A DNA stretch of 64,000 bases from Pycnopodia helianthoides (lineage: Eukaryota; Echinodermata; Asteroidea; Forcipulatida; Asteriidae), in assembly GCA_032158295.1 (NCBI GenBank), contig CM063264.1, forward strand, positions 12,525,920 through 12,589,919, read 5' to 3'. The translations under genes were made by a program, and so were the position numbers. Shown here one piece after another: positions 46,920 through 58,599 of this stretch; within the stretch, counting starts at the first letter, position 1; each line of letters begins with the position of its first letter. A model generated the notes under the pieces. The model did not search any database, had not been told where the DNA came from, and saw only the letters and a list, made by a program, of their open reading frames with translations.

Positions 46920-47217
46920 CCCAATGGTGTGCTGTGGTCAAGCTGTCAACCGCTCTGGACTCTGATTAGCAGAGTGTGGGTTCGAGTTCCACCCTTGATA
47001 CTTTTGTCCTTAAAGCAAAACACTTGACCATAATTGCTCCGTCCTTCATATGTGACGTAAATCTGTACAGGTCTCGTGTGTTTTGTTTTGTGAAAGCAAC
47101 AACCCAGTGTCATAAAGAGGAGTGGTTCGCCCTCGGTGTTTCTGGCATGGTTGACTTCCGCGCCTTGTAAACCGCACGGTGCTACAGTATCATATTGTTG
47201 CTTTGGGTTTTCCCAGT
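46920..47217 (+). mobile_element. SINE S2, copy 4
   Basis: Near-identical to copy 1, with 'ccttcatatgtgacg' where the others have 'ccttcggatgtgacg'. Confidence 0.85.
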
Positions 47218-48119
47218 AATTTTTGTTTTTCGCTAAAAAGCAGTCGATTTCACTTACATGCATTCGTATTAAAGTGTTTTTTTTTACCTTTTCAGTTGAA
47301 ACCGTCATTCAATTTCGTTTTGACGCATGCGAATGTATTTAGCATTAAAATCAGTTATACTTAAAGGCGTTTCTTTTAGCGGTGCAAAATCGGCAATCAA
47401 AAGAGCAGAGGAAGCGCAACTAGAGATTTCTAAGAAAAGCTGCTGCAAAATTAAATTCTTCTTGAGTGGATTGCTAAATTTAAAGGTTATCGGCACATAA
47501 TTAAAGGCCTGACTCGATTAACAAGCAGCGGCGGCATCAAACCTGTTAATCTGGGGGGGGGGGCAAGAGGGGGCAAACTTAAATTAGGGGGGCAAACAAA
47601 AGTCTATAATGTACTGTATAAGCCTACAATTCACTCTAGAAATAGGATTTTGCACTGTTTGTGCGAACTGCGTGTACAATGGCTGCTTACTTGGAGAGTC
47701 GTTGATATTATAAAATACTTTTAGAAACGAGTAAACGACCCCCATTAAAGTATTGTTGTTTTGGAGAAAGAGGTAATTTTTCTGCCCATAATTTGAATCT
47801 GAATAATGCTTCGGGTATGAAGCTTTTCTCAGGCCTCTGAAAGCACACAGTTCTATGCAACAAAGGTGTATTTTGATTTCATGATGTTTTATGGCAAATT
47901 CGATGACCAATTGAGCCCAAACTTTCTCAGGTTTGTTATTTTATTTATATGTTGGGATACAGTATGTGAGGATACTTGTCTTTGACAATCACCGAAGTAC
48001 ACCCTGCCTTGAAGGGGAGGTGTCTTTTTATTTCAAATATCAAGCAATAAACCACCAAGAAAACTGACGCGGAAAACTAAAAAAAAGAAAACAATATTTG
48101 GGTTGAACGAAGAAATTTT

Positions 48120-48190
48120 GACTAGAGCGGGACTTGAACCTGCGACCTCTGGATTACCGTGCCGGTGCTCCACAACTGAGCTATCTAGCC
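48120..48190 (-). mobile_element. tRNA-like SINE head S1, copy 6
   Basis: 71 nt; one base shorter than its sisters in the D-loop region ('ccacaactgagc'). Confidence 0.75.
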
Positions 48191-48411
48191 CTATTTTGGC
48201 GGTCTCTCCTTATACTCAGTTAACTTTCAGATTGAAATCCTTATTTCCATAAAGTATTAACAATCTGTAATTATACGAGCTTATATGTATTGGTCTAGTT
48301 CTGAAGGAGATTGTGGCTTTGAAGGAAAGGGCCTTTTTTAAAACTCATTTTTGTAAATGATAACATTTTAATGCCCCCCCCAATCTAGGAAAAAATGTTA
48401 TTGCCTTAAAC

Positions 48412-48715
48412 CCAATGGTGTGCTGTGGTCAAGCTGTCAACCGCTCTGGACTCTGATTAGCAGAGTGTGGGTTCGAGTTCCACCCTTGATACTTTTGTCC
48501 TTAAAGCAAAACACTTGACCATAATTGCTCCGTCCTTCGGATGTGACGTAAATCTGTATAGGTCTCGTGTGTTTTTTTTTGTGAAAGCAACAACCCAGTG
48601 TCGTAAAGAGGAGTGGTTCGCCCTCGGTGTTTCTGGCATGGTTGACTTCCGCGCCTTGTAAACCGCACGGTGCTACATGTATCATATTGTTGCTTTTGGT
48701 TTTCCCAGTATTTTT
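48412..48715 (+). mobile_element. SINE S2, copy 5
   Basis: Unit 2 counterpart of 37207-37502. It has a T run ('gtgtttttttttgtg') where the others have 'gtgttttgttttgtg'. Confidence 0.85.
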
Positions 48716-49410
48716 GTTTTTCGCTAAAAAGTAGTCTATTTCACTTACATGCATTCGTATTAAAGTGTTTTTTTTACCTTTTCAGTTGAAACCGTCATTC
48801 AATTTCGTTTTGATGCGAATGTATTTAGCATTAAAATCAGTTATACTTAAAGGCGTTCTTTTTAGCAATGCGAAATCGGCAATCAAAAGAGCAGAGGAAG
48901 CGCAACTAGAGATTTCTAAGAAAAGCTGCTGCAAATTAAATGCTTCTTGAGTGGATTGCTAAATTTAAAGGTTATCGGCACATAACTAAAGGCCTGACTC
49001 GATTACAAGTACAGTCATTTTTAGTCCTTTTCTCCGTTGCATATATTTTCTATAATATTTCACGTTTTATATTGTATTTTATTATATATCGCAAGACACA
49101 GAAAGAATTTTAAAATTGCTCCTAACAAGAATTAATCCAAAGACTTGTTTTCTCATTCTATGCAGAATTAAACCTTCCTATACTGACTTATCAATGGCAG
49201 AAAATAGATACACCTTACACGCTTATTTTCTCGAAAACAATTTTGCACACTAATTGCTTACGCCTTCCAGTAACTTTTCGTTACGTCCTGCCGGACACAC
49301 GACGACCTCTCAACACCTAACCAAACTTTAACCAACCCCCCCCCCCAACAAAAAATAGATATAAATAAATAATAATAAATAAATAATAAATAAATAAATA
49401 AAAAAATTAC

Positions 49411-49784
49411 TAAAGGAACATTACAGAATTGGTAAGAAAAAACTTGTAAAATATACTTTTGATCACAGATTTACATAAAACTTACACGGTCTAATGATGA
49501 TGATAGTAGAAAACATCCCTTGAAATATTTCTGTCTGAAGTGCCGTATTTGATGAGAAATGAATAAACTAATTTTCCGATTAGAGTTTATTGCTCAGTGG
49601 GCGTTTTATTCATTTGTTGAATCTATATGATTTCATAAGAATGTCAGAAAATGATGTAACTTTTCTTTTTCTACAGATGCATCGATTCAAACTTACAGGT
49701 GTCTTATGTATATGGTGGATTACATAAAGTGCTTACATTGCCAGCAACTGTTTTGTTAGCAAAAACCAATTCATGTTCCTTTAA
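49411..49784. mobile_element. 'aaaggaacattacag' MITE, copy 3
   Basis: Unit 2 counterpart of 38207-38599, with the right inverted repeat shortened ('caattcatgttcc') and a locally rewritten segment near 49640-49700. Confidence 0.85.
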
Positions 49785-50146
49785 ATGAAATTGGGTTCAA
49801 CCCCAAATAATTTATTCATTGATATTATTTATTAACTGATATTAAAAAATATAATAACAAATAAAATCAATACTTTGAATTAATGATCAAATAAATAAAA
49901 ATAAAATAAAAAAGTAATAAGAAAAGTGGAGCAAAACTTTTCACGATGATGCGTGCAAACAGGAATGACGACCCGAATATTTACACAAGCAGCTTGCAGA
50001 AGAAACATACTCTCAACCCCCCCCCGAAAAAAAAAACAACTGACAAAACGGAGTTTGTCCAAATTATTTTGCATTTTTACATTTACACTCAAAACCTCTG
50101 TAGTTTTGACATTAAATTACAGAGTCAGTCGCCTTTCGCCTTTTAT

Positions 50147-50520
50147 TTAAAGACACTGGACACCTTTGGTAATTGTCAAAGACCAGTCTTCTCACTTGGT
50201 GTATCTCAACATATGCACAAAATAACAAACCTGTAAAAATTTGAACTCAATTGGTCGTCGAAGTTGCGAGATAATAATGGAAGAAAAAACACGCGAAGTT
50301 GTGTGCTTTCAGATGCTTGATTTCGAGACCTCACGCGTGAGGTCTCAAAATCAATTCAAATAGTTTACCGAGAAATTACTTCTTTCTCAAAAACTACGTT
50401 ACTTCAGAGGGAGCCGTTTCTCACAATGTTTTATACTATCAACAGCTCTCCATTGCTCGTTACCAAGTAAGTTTTTATACTAACAATTGTTTTTGAAAAC
50501 ACGGACAACGTTAGTAATTA
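50147..50520. mobile_element. TTAA-flanked hairpin MITE
   Basis: Left end TTAAAGACACTGGACACC, then 'tttggtaattgtcaaagacc'. Central hairpin 'gatttcgagacctcacgcgt' against 'gaggtctcaaaatc' (50321-50352). Right part 'acttcagagggagccgtttc' and 'cgttaccaagtaag', ending in a diverged 'gttagtaattatt'. I recall this element as very common in echinoderm genomes. Confidence 0.85.
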
Positions 50521-51095
50521 TTAGCTAAGATCAGTATCCAAAGTGGCGTAACCGGACATTCCCCTTTTTGTTGAGGGGGGGGGGGGGGTGGGGGCAAGCG
50601 TTTGCGAAGACATAATTGGGGTATTTTAAATGTATCGAACCATTTATTTGTGCATGTTTTTATGCCATGGGGGAGCAAGGGCATGGGTTCTAGCGCCCCT
50701 TTCTGTAATCCACTAAACATCCGCACTTTATTTGAACAAACATTTACATGAAATATAAAATCGGTTAAAGTGTAAACTCAATCAGTCATCGGTGTCACGA
50801 GGAAATTGTAAAACTATATTTTTTTTAAAATGTTGCCCTGTTTTCGAACATCGGGTTTTGTTCACATGAGATCAAAACGAATGGTTTTTACAATTTTAAC
50901 TATAACTGTGAACTATAAGGGAAGTTTCCCACAATGACCAACTTTATACCCTGTAAGTTTTGTGCAAATTGTGAACATTTGTATTTATATTCTTACCAAT
51001 GTTATATACACACTTGAAATGATAATGCTTGTTTTGGTCTCAATTAATTTATATATTTTCGTATCATTGGTGAAGGATTTTGATTGAAGACTTAC
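50521..51095. other. Low-complexity and unassigned DNA
   Basis: A G-run (50573-50595) in a MITE-like context; otherwise AT-rich sequence with no recognisable exon. It would be the start of the first intron of the gene whose first exon is at 51096. Confidence 0.4.
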
Positions 51096-51211
51096 CAGTT
51101 AGTTCGGCGGGTCACATGTTGAAAGCTGTACAACTCAAACACCAAAAACAACGCAAAAATCTTCCCTGCACTCAAAAGAAGACGGACCAGCTGGTTTCCA
51201 ATTGATGCCAT
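51096..51211 (-). CDS. Probable first exon with signal peptide, unidentified gene
   Basis: ATG at 51211-51209 (minus strand) opens 38 codons before a strong donor ACTG|GTAAGTC, leaving in phase 2. The peptide has an N-terminal Arg, then a hydrophobic stretch ('SAGKIFALFLVFELYSF') that looks like a signal peptide or anchor. A longer in-frame start exists at 51307; I prefer the inner one because it places the hydrophobic core near the N-terminus. 'gatgacgtgacgcg' (51334-51347) lies upstream and could be a CRE-like promoter element. The next exon should lie at lower coordinates, where the segmental duplication begins; none was found. Confidence 0.45.
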
Positions 51212-51789
51212 TCTCAGAGAGACCGCAAGGAAAATGCCGTCACACGCAAAATGAACACTGTCTACACTCGCTCTTTGGTATGCGCGCACGGTCCACCAAA
51301 TTGCCATAGAAACTGCTTGGGTGTTTACGGAAAGATGACGTGACGCGTCTGAGTAATTTTAGTATAAGCGATAATTGTTGCCCTTTTCTAGTCTATTTGC
51401 TGTGTTTGTTTAAATTTAAGAGCCACATGTGGCAACTAATGCTTTATTTTGTCTTTGGCAAAGTAACAAAAACCAAATAAGATATTTTTTTTCCGGCCGG
51501 GGGGGGGGGGGGGGACGTCACCACAAAATAATAATATAGACTCAGGTAGACGGTTAATTTGCAATATCTATCTATTCCAATTTTTGAGAGGAAAAATGTA
51601 GAAGTGCAAAAAATGTAAACAATTTGTGTGCAAATAAACGAATCTTACTCGTGAAAGTGTACATTACGGAGCTCCCTGAGTGACATGATACCATTAGTCG
51701 TGATAACGAGAGAGCTCGTGTCATTACATAGCGTTATATCATGGTGTAAGTCGATTTACTGTCAAATCTTGCCAAGACGACATACTGGC

Positions 51790-51930
51790 CCTAAGGCCAT
51801 GTTCGAATTTGCGGCTACGGCTACAGCTATGACTGTTGCTAAGTGTGTTGGTTGGACGTCCTATAACCTATAATGAAGCGGCTATCAAGCCCAAGCCGTA
51901 GCGATATCCGCCTATTCGGACATGGCCTCA
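51790..51930. mobile_element. Small MITE with GGCCATGTTCGAAT ends
   Basis: Left 'aaggccatgttcgaat' and right 'attcggacatggcct' are inverted repeats; inner 'ggctacggctac' and 'agccgtagcgat' also pair. Confidence 0.75.
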
Positions 51931-51957
51931 CAAGTCGACATAATGATTGCTAATTTA

Positions 51958-52173
51958 CACTCTAAAAACACCGGATTGACCCGGATTCTGGGTCCCGAAT
52001 GGCCTGACTCTTTTCTAGGTCAGTATGACTAGAAATCTTGGTGACCCAGAAATAAGTCAAACTGACGCAGAATCCGAGTTAAAAATCCCTTTTTAAACAG
52101 TTTCCGGGTCGGCCTGACCCAGAAATTGGTTAGGTGCCCTGTTCAGTTGAGACCTCGGGGTTTTCAGAGTGTA
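51958..52173. mobile_element. MITE M2 ('gggtca..gacccg' type), copy 1
   Basis: Left end 'acactctaaaaacaccgg', right end 'ggggttttcagagtgt'. The interior repeats 'gacccgga', 'gacccagaaat' and 'gggtcgg' motifs. Partial relative at 52306-52400; further copies in the introns of the lectin gene (59166, 60310, 60570). Confidence 0.75.
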
Positions 52174-52439
52174 ATACACCAAGACGTCTTGCTGAAAAAA
52201 TAGGTAGACTGAACGTATTGTTTATATCTCTTCAAGATGACTAAAAGAAAAAACGTCTTGGTGGGAGTTTTGACTTCTCAATGTTACTAACTCATCTTAG
52301 CTAAACACTCTAAAAACTCTCGGGTCAGAATTGAGGCTGATTCTGGGTCCCAGGGGGCCTGACCCAGTTGTGGGTCAAGCTTGCCCTGAAAGCGGTCAAA
52401 AAAGAGAGGAAGTTTTTTGGGAGCGTAGATCAATGATCA

Positions 52440-53400
52440 CATTAAGTCAACTTTATTCAGAAGGTCTGAATATTGGCAGTCTAGGAACTCCGTAGTAACA
52501 TCCGTACCAGCCACGTACCTACAAAAAGGATCTCCAAATTGAATGGACCATGCATGTCTCGCGAGAATTCGAACATTTTTGGAACCACTTTGGTCCCATG
52601 TACTTTAACGCATCAAGGAAACGAACTGGCGCACTTTAACGGGTCATATATTATTATGTTCGAATCCTTCGAGACTTGCACAGTCTAGCCTCCCTTCCCC
52701 TTTAAAGAATAAAACCCAATGAAAAACATCTACAATAAAATTTAACAATAAAATATATAAATAAATAAGACATCTAAAAAAGATTTTTTTCCAGCCAATT
52801 TCAACAAATACTCAATCAATTTAACGCCTGGCACATTCAATTTCGTTTGTAAATGAATTCTCCTTTGCATCAGCAGTCAACACTCAAAAGGACTAATTCG
52901 TTTTCAACTTTTTAGCATTCAATGGTCAAAATAATATCATTCAAATTCATTTGGTCGCAAAGATCATTCAATTTAATAAAAGCCAGCAGCAAGAGGCTAA
53001 ACAACCATTCACTGTTATCAACTTTAAATAGGTAGTATAAATTTAACTGAAGAATTGTGACAATGTAGACTTGAATGTCTGTATAAATGAAACAGAATGA
53101 CTGAATCGAACCTGAATGAGAAATACGAATTCCTGTGTGCACAAAACGAGTTTGAATGCAATATTTGCTAAAAAGAAACCCTTTGAATGAATTAGGGAAA
53201 CATGCTCAAATTGCAATATTCGTTAATGTTGCTGAAAATGACCGTGAAAACATATATTATTAAGTAAGTAAATAATTAATTAAATATAGATAAATTCCCC
53301 CTAAATCCCTAATTATTGAATTAAGACAAAATACAAAATTAAGAGGAGATTGAATAAATGTTAATATAATTAAAAATCAAAAGACCATAATTATGCACAT
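52440..53400. other. No gene identified
   Basis: Very AT-rich, with short frames on both strands only. Confidence 0.4.
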
Positions 53401-53409
53401 TCACCATCT

Positions 53410-53650
53410 TTAAAATGTACCGCAATGCAACTTGGGAAACCGAGTACAGTCACAAAATAAATCAAGCTGCCAATAATGGATGCCATGATGTAGTTTTAAA
53501 TACATGTAACTCTGGCAGGTTTTATAGTTGTGTACCGCAGTGCTTCAAAATCAGCGCCATGATGGTTGCCGGTGTTGCTCGGACTCGGATTTCACCCAGA
53601 ATCCTTTGCACGCCGATCATGCGCATTGGGACATGCATATGGGCTATTAG
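53410..53650. mobile_element. Interspersed element, inverted relative of 61015-61395
   Basis: 'gttgctcggactcggatttc', 'cacccagaatcctttgc' and 'gccgatcatgcgcattgg' are found as reverse complements at 61020-61110, and 'caagctgccaataatgga' type sequence near 61320. The open frame 53415-53759 across it is therefore repeat-derived. Confidence 0.75.
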
Positions 53651-53728
53651 AATAAGATTAAGAGTCTACGTAAGACAACAAATTACACAAACTGTACAAT
53701 ATGACAAAGCCACTTTTATCAATCCGAT

Positions 53729-53953
53729 TCATGGGCGTACGTATAGTCTCTTTGGTTAAGGGGGCAGAGAGGCATGATTTGCCTGAAATTTTAAAACATA
53801 AGTACAAATTTCTAATACCGGGTGTTAAAGTATATTTTACTTTCTTTTTCCTTTTTGGTTTTTCCCCTTCTTGCTGAGCCCGAATTTACACCACTGTTTT
53901 GCCCAAACTTAGGAGGGCAGTTGCCCCCTGCCCTATGGGTCGTACGCCTATGA
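53729..53953. mobile_element. MITE with TCATGGGCGTACG ends
   Basis: Left TCATGGGCGTACG and right CGTACGCCTATGA are inverted repeats with one mismatch. No coding capacity. Confidence 0.75.
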
Positions 53954-54661
53954 TCTGACTGCAGCTAAATACGTATCAAGTTTTACAATGTGTTAATCAT
54001 CTCGGGTATTATATTATCTCCTTTTCAGTTCAACAATTTCCAACGCTCTCAGTGGCATGATCCTTAAACTGTGTTCAGCATTAAGCAATCTTGCACAGAA
54101 GAGAACCACAACCCACTGGTCGAAACGTCGAGAAAACAAACCGTCTTTTCTCAGATGTAACTTTCTAAAAAATAGATAATCACGAAGTGGTACCACCGCA
54201 AACCTTTTTCTAATAAATACATTTACTGCCGCCATGCATAGTTTAAAGTCTAACCAAACTTACACACAATTCGTCACCGACGCCATAAACTGACACTCAG
54301 GGTGCAAAACCGCTTTTGTTTCTCCAGTTTGTTTGACATGTTTAAACAATGTTCATCGAGGGCTACAATTTCATGAAGTTAAAACGCTTCAGGAGCTTTA
54401 CTTTTTTAATTATGATAATTAAGCACTGCAACTTTTGCATCACAAGTGACAATTTTCGTTTCCACGAACTGACACCAAGGTTTAATTTACCATTATACCA
54501 TATGGCGCGCACCAACCTTTAAATGTGAACATAAACGTTTTCAACCTTGTGAGTAGCATGCCACGCGCGCTGACCTACAACTCCACAAACTGACAAACAC
54601 ACAGCAGTGTTGTTAAAATGGATGGTGTCAGTTAGTGAAAACGAAAAATTTATGTTTTGCG

Positions 54662-55041
54662 TTAAAGGCAAAGTATACCTTTAGTTTTTGAGACCGTTCG
54701 ATTATTTTAGTCCCTTATAAATGTAGATTTATACACAATAAAACTAACTTGTGAAAATTTCATTTCAAAAGGTGGTAGCATTTTTTAGATATCGCCAAAA
54801 GGCTGCAGCGGTTATGCCCACGCATGAAGAATAATCCCTATTATAGGAATACACAATCTGTGAAACGTTTCTCAGATTCAAATGTTTGGGGATAAAAACT
54901 GACATTTTGTTCCATATCCACATTATTTTAAATTGAAATATTTCTCAAAATGCTTTATACTATCGAAAGTTGCTGTACTTCTAACCAAGTAAGTTGCCAT
55001 ACATTTTTAGAGTGATCACCAATCGTATACCTTCCCTTTAA
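54662..55041. mobile_element. MITE M3 with TTAAAGGCAAAGTATACC ends, copy 1
   Basis: Left TTAAAGGCAAAGTATACC and right GTATACCTTCCCTTTAA are inverted repeats bounded by TTAA, indicating TTAA target choice. It interrupts DNA in which 'cgaactgacac'-type motifs recur on both sides (54475, 55056). Confidence 0.9.
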
Positions 55042-56110
55042 TTGTCTTCGCCACGAACTGACAGAAACTGTTTTACTTTATTGCTTATTAAAGCACCATA
55101 CGTACGAAATTCAAATCTTCAAGTTTCTACTGTCAGAAAACTAGTTAAAAATACCCTGAAATTTTGCAGGAAAGCTTGATTTTGAAAAGAGTTAAACTTT
55201 AAAAGCCATTTTCTTGGATTTCTATGTTTTTACTTGTATCTACGTGTGTGTCAGTTCGTGGCGCAAGTGACGAACTGAACATAAGTTATAACTATTGAAT
55301 ATAGGCTATAAAATACAAGCTATAAACTAAATATTGAAAATCGCCCAACAATTGTAATTTAAAACCCTTAAGTGCGGGAGTAACCCCAAGAATTACACAA
55401 ATGCAGGAAAGTTCCACTAGTTACTGGCTCCCCAGTAAACAATAAAGTTGGACTGGCAGAGGAGGGGTGTTTGAGACCTCAGAAAATAGCGCAGGCTGTC
55501 AGCAAAACATTTGGAAACGTGTTACAAAAAAAGATGGCTCCACTTTTTCAGAGGGTTTTAGATCTGTTTGTCTGTACAATTGATGTCAAACAAACAAACA
55601 ACTTTGGGACCTGATCCACCACTTAGATTTGTGAAGTGGTCCAGTCTAGGATATCAATGACTTAGGCTCCACAGGACATTGTATTTTGGAGAAAACAGTG
55701 AAATAATTAAATGTGCCATGACTTTGTGTTACCAGAGCTCACTTAAGGGTTTTAAATGGCAAGAAGTATGTTAAACACTTATATTATATCTATGACTAAA
55801 ATAGTTAAGTAACATTAAGAAAAACGTATGCCAGCTGTGGAGCTGGTGTGGCTGGAGATTATGTCCCCCGGGAGATTCTCTCCCTCCATGAAGCGAATTG
55901 ATAAGAAACTTCGTCTGATAGCGCCCTCTTTTTGAAACAGCTTCCTTCAGCCCACATTAATTTACCTTACGGGGAACACACACACCGGGGGACAAAATCC
56001 CTTATGACGCCCAAGTATATTCGGGCGTCATACGGGCGTGCGGCAGATACGCCCGCGTGTAACGCATTGACATACCAGTAAGATATGCGCAATGCAAAGC
56101 ATAATCTCTA
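55042..56110. other. No gene identified
   Basis: Contains a short inverted 'gacgccc'/'gggcgtc' cluster near 56005-56035. No splice-consistent coding segment was found. Confidence 0.4.
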
Positions 56111-56503
56111 AACTGGGCCAAATTTCAGAGAACTGCTTAAGCACAACGAGTTAGAGTAGCTAAGCACAGCAAAACTATGCTTACAAAAGAATAAGGTTAT
56201 CAACCTAACTACCATGTCACATGTGCAATTTGTGACTGGTTTCCTGCTTATTTCTGCTTAGCGGAAAATTGTTAAGCAATATTATACGCTTAAGCAGCTC
56301 TATGAAATCGCCCAATTTCACAGAGCTGCTTAAGCAAAAAAAAGTAGCGAAGCACAATAAAATGATGCTTACCATAATTAGGTTACAAGTCGAAATACCA
56401 TGTCACATGCACCATTTCTGACTGGTATACTGCTAATTTTCGCTAAGCGCAAAATTTGTAAGCAACATTGTCTGCTGAAGCAGCTCTATGAAATTGGGCC
56501 CAG
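56111..56503. mobile_element. Two tandem 'agctgcttaagca' MITEs
   Basis: Copy 1 (56111-56312) runs from 'gggccaaatttcagag' to 'cagctctatgaaatcgccc'; copy 2 (56310-56503) from 'cccaatttcacagagctgct' to 'ctctatgaaattgggccc'. Each has inverted ends and a shared interior ('accatgtcacatg', 'tgactggt', 'ctgctta', 'gctaagc'). Confidence 0.85.
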
Positions 56504-57338
56504 GAGCACACCCAATCCCTCCCCCTGCATAAGTTTAGTTTTGTATTGACGGCCGGAGAGTAAAATAAACAAGTACTCTTAAGACTTTATTTAATCATAA
56601 TTAGGAAAATTAAGGATAATTGCGGCATCACCTTGTGGTAAAATCTCTCTTTTGAGTTTGTGTGGTTCCGATGAAACCGGTGGACTCAACGTTTCGGACA
56701 GTACGAGTACCCAAAAGAGAGATGTTACCACTTATGGTTATACCGCAAATACCCTTACAGACTTATTGTATTTCCCTCTTGCAAACCTTCACGTCTTATT
56801 CATAATTAGGGTACAAGATGATTGATTTGATTTAGCATACAGTCACTTTATATTCTAATAAGTTGATAAATGTTTAATTCCCCTCCACATAGGATATTCA
56901 TAATGACTGTTTATGAAGCGAGGGGAATAAGCAACGGCCCGGTTGAAAAATGTATTCCGTATTGTGACCACCAACTTGTCGTGTCGAGGACTTAAAATGT
57001 GTCTAAAATGTCACCATCAGAATCTACGCACACGCTTGCACTATCGTACTGTGTCCAATGGTCCTTTATTATTAGTAGTATTTTGTTTAAATAATATCAT
57101 GTGGTTATTTTGGGGTGAACACAATCCCTTTCAAATTGTCTGAACCATCGGATAGAAATTATTAGCTTCAAATTTCAAGCCATCTTGAAGCCATCTGGCA
57201 AAGATTTGATTGTGTGTTTTTTTTTTTACCAGGAGTGGCAGTTAGCCTAAGCTAAGACATTTGTTTGCGGTTCCTTTTGGCATTGTAAAATGGGCTGTCG
57301 TTGATGGAATTAAGTCAAATAATTAACCTGGGATCATT

Positions 57339-57344
57339 TTTTAT
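57339..57344 (-). promoter_or_regulatory. Possible polyadenylation signal AATAAA
   Basis: AATAAA on the minus strand about 245 bases after the stop of the lectin-PAN gene (57590). It is the first such hexamer I see downstream of the stop. Position alone supports it. Confidence 0.35.
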
Positions 57345-57589
57345 TTTCCATGGTATTTGGCAAGGTCTCAATAGGGACCTTGACATTTTTGAGATTTGTC
57401 AACCGATTTTTTGACGGAATAATTTTTTTTACAAACGGCTTGTGGAGAGACTAGATCTGATGGCTTCACCGAATGCGAAAAAGCTATTGGCACTGTCTCC
57501 CCCATCACACTTACTAAACAAAGCAACCATTGATTCCTGTCAACTTATTCAATGCTGAATTAGCTTTGTCCAATAAATGAATCCGCCCG

Positions 57590-57873
57590 TTAATTCTTAC
57601 AAATCGAGAGCTCAGAGAAACATTTCGCCAATTCATAGATGTAGAAGTCTTTGTCAGGTTTCAGGTTAATTTCGTCGAGTAGTTTGTAGAGATGGCATGT
57701 GCCTGTTCTCGGTGAAAAGTCAAAGATGTAGCAGATATCATGTACGACGCAGTGCGCGGCACACGTTTTAAGATTCCAAGCTTTCAGAGTTGATAAAGGG
57801 TCAGGGTTACCAATGTAGTTACCTTTGTATATGCGGTTGTAGTAACCTGACTTGAACTCGGGGTAATCGACTA
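57590..57873 (-). CDS. F-type lectin/PAN protein: PAN/apple-like domain exon and stop
   Basis: The acceptor 'cctctttttttcag' opens a 284-bp exon on the minus strand. Entered in phase 1 (two bases TA complete a codon), it encodes 93 residues and stops at TAA 57592-57590. Seen: 'LKTCAAHCVVHDICYIFDFS' and 'TGTCHLYKLLDE', with six Cys in all, matching the PAN/apple layout: helix with C-x3-C, then C-x2-F, then C-x-L. PAN domains bind proteins or carbohydrates in secreted proteins. It is the last exon of the gene whose lectin domain is at 61845-63731. Oddity: four codons before the stop, GATTT|GTAAGAA also fits a donor in phase 1, so the gene could instead continue leftward. I prefer the stop because no further exon was found. 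Confidence 0.75.
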
Positions 57874-58242
57874 CTGAAAAAAAGAGGAAATTAAATAAAA
57901 TTGTGACAGTTTTAAAACCTCCTCGCGTAAGTAGTAGTTTGTTGAAAAGTCTAATTAATCAATCATAATGGTTTCCAGCCGCTTTCATAAAAGCACCCTC
58001 ACACGATTTTTTGAGGAGCAACGTTCCTATTATCGTTTTTGGTTTTCGGTTTTGTTGTTTTGCAAAACCACGCTGATTGGTCACTGTATTTCCACATGAA
58101 CATCGAATCCATCCACGTTTAGCGAGGTGACAGTGGGTACCAACCGCATCTTTGGCTGCAGCATTCGTGAACCGTAACCAACTTTCAGAAATCTGACTCA
58201 ACTTAAGCTTTTCTTGACTTGTAATCAACGTAACGGGGGCAT

Positions 58243-58599
58243 TTAAAGGCAAAGTGTACCTTTGGTTTTTGGAACCGCTCGATTGTTTTAATCCGTTATA
58301 AATGTAGGTATAGACAATAAAACTAATCTGTGAAAGTATAATTTCAAAAGGTGGTAGCGTTGTGCAAATATTGCCGCAATTGGAATACACAATCTGAGAA
58401 ACGTTTCTGATAGAAACGCTTCTCAGATGCATTTTTTTTCCAGATAAAAACTGATATATTTTTCCATAACCCCATTACTCCGAAGTAAAATGATTCTCAA
58501 AATGCTTTATACAATCGAGAGCTGCTGTACTTCTAACCAAGTAAGTTTTTATTGCCATTCATTTCAAGAGTGATTGCCAAACGTATACCTTCCCTTTAA
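58243..58599. mobile_element. MITE M3, copy 2, in the intron before the PAN exon
   Basis: Left 'TTAAAGGCAAAGTGTACC' and right 'GTATACCTTCCCTTTAA', bounded by TTAA, and otherwise similar to 54662-55041 ('aatttcaaaaggtggtagc'). The 157-residue minus frame that starts here (58432) runs out of this MITE and is not a gene. Confidence 0.9.

Larger units (their letters stand above)
46201..49010. repeat. Two tandem 1.5-kb cassettes in unit 2
   Basis: Cassette starts at 46201 and 47694 (1493 bp apart), with the same order as in unit 1. The second ends in the same flank as cassette 3 of unit 1, so the missing cassette is internal, as expected from unequal exchange. Confidence 0.9.
38851..50010. repeat. 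Segmental tandem duplication, unit 2 (about 11.2 kb)
   Basis: Starts at the copy of 26331 and ends at 'agcttgcagaagaaacatac' (to 50010), which matches 38808-38827 in unit 1. Head-to-tail orientation. Shorter because it has two cassettes instead of three. It also carries a private 165-bp insertion at 40322-40486 and small indels. Confidence 0.93.

Noticed and set aside
25740..48190. Functional tRNA genes at six sites
   Set aside because: Acceptor, A box and B box are tRNA-like, but the anticodon stem does not form, copies sit in identical repeated context, and none ends in a clear Pol III T-run. They are SINE heads.
53415..53759. 114-residue + frame
   Set aside because: Covers an interspersed element whose inverted relative is at 61015-61395, with no conserved frame.
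57959..58432. 157-residue minus-strand frame, the second longest in the window
   Set aside because: Its first third is MITE M3 and the rest is intron of the lectin gene, with no recognisable domain.
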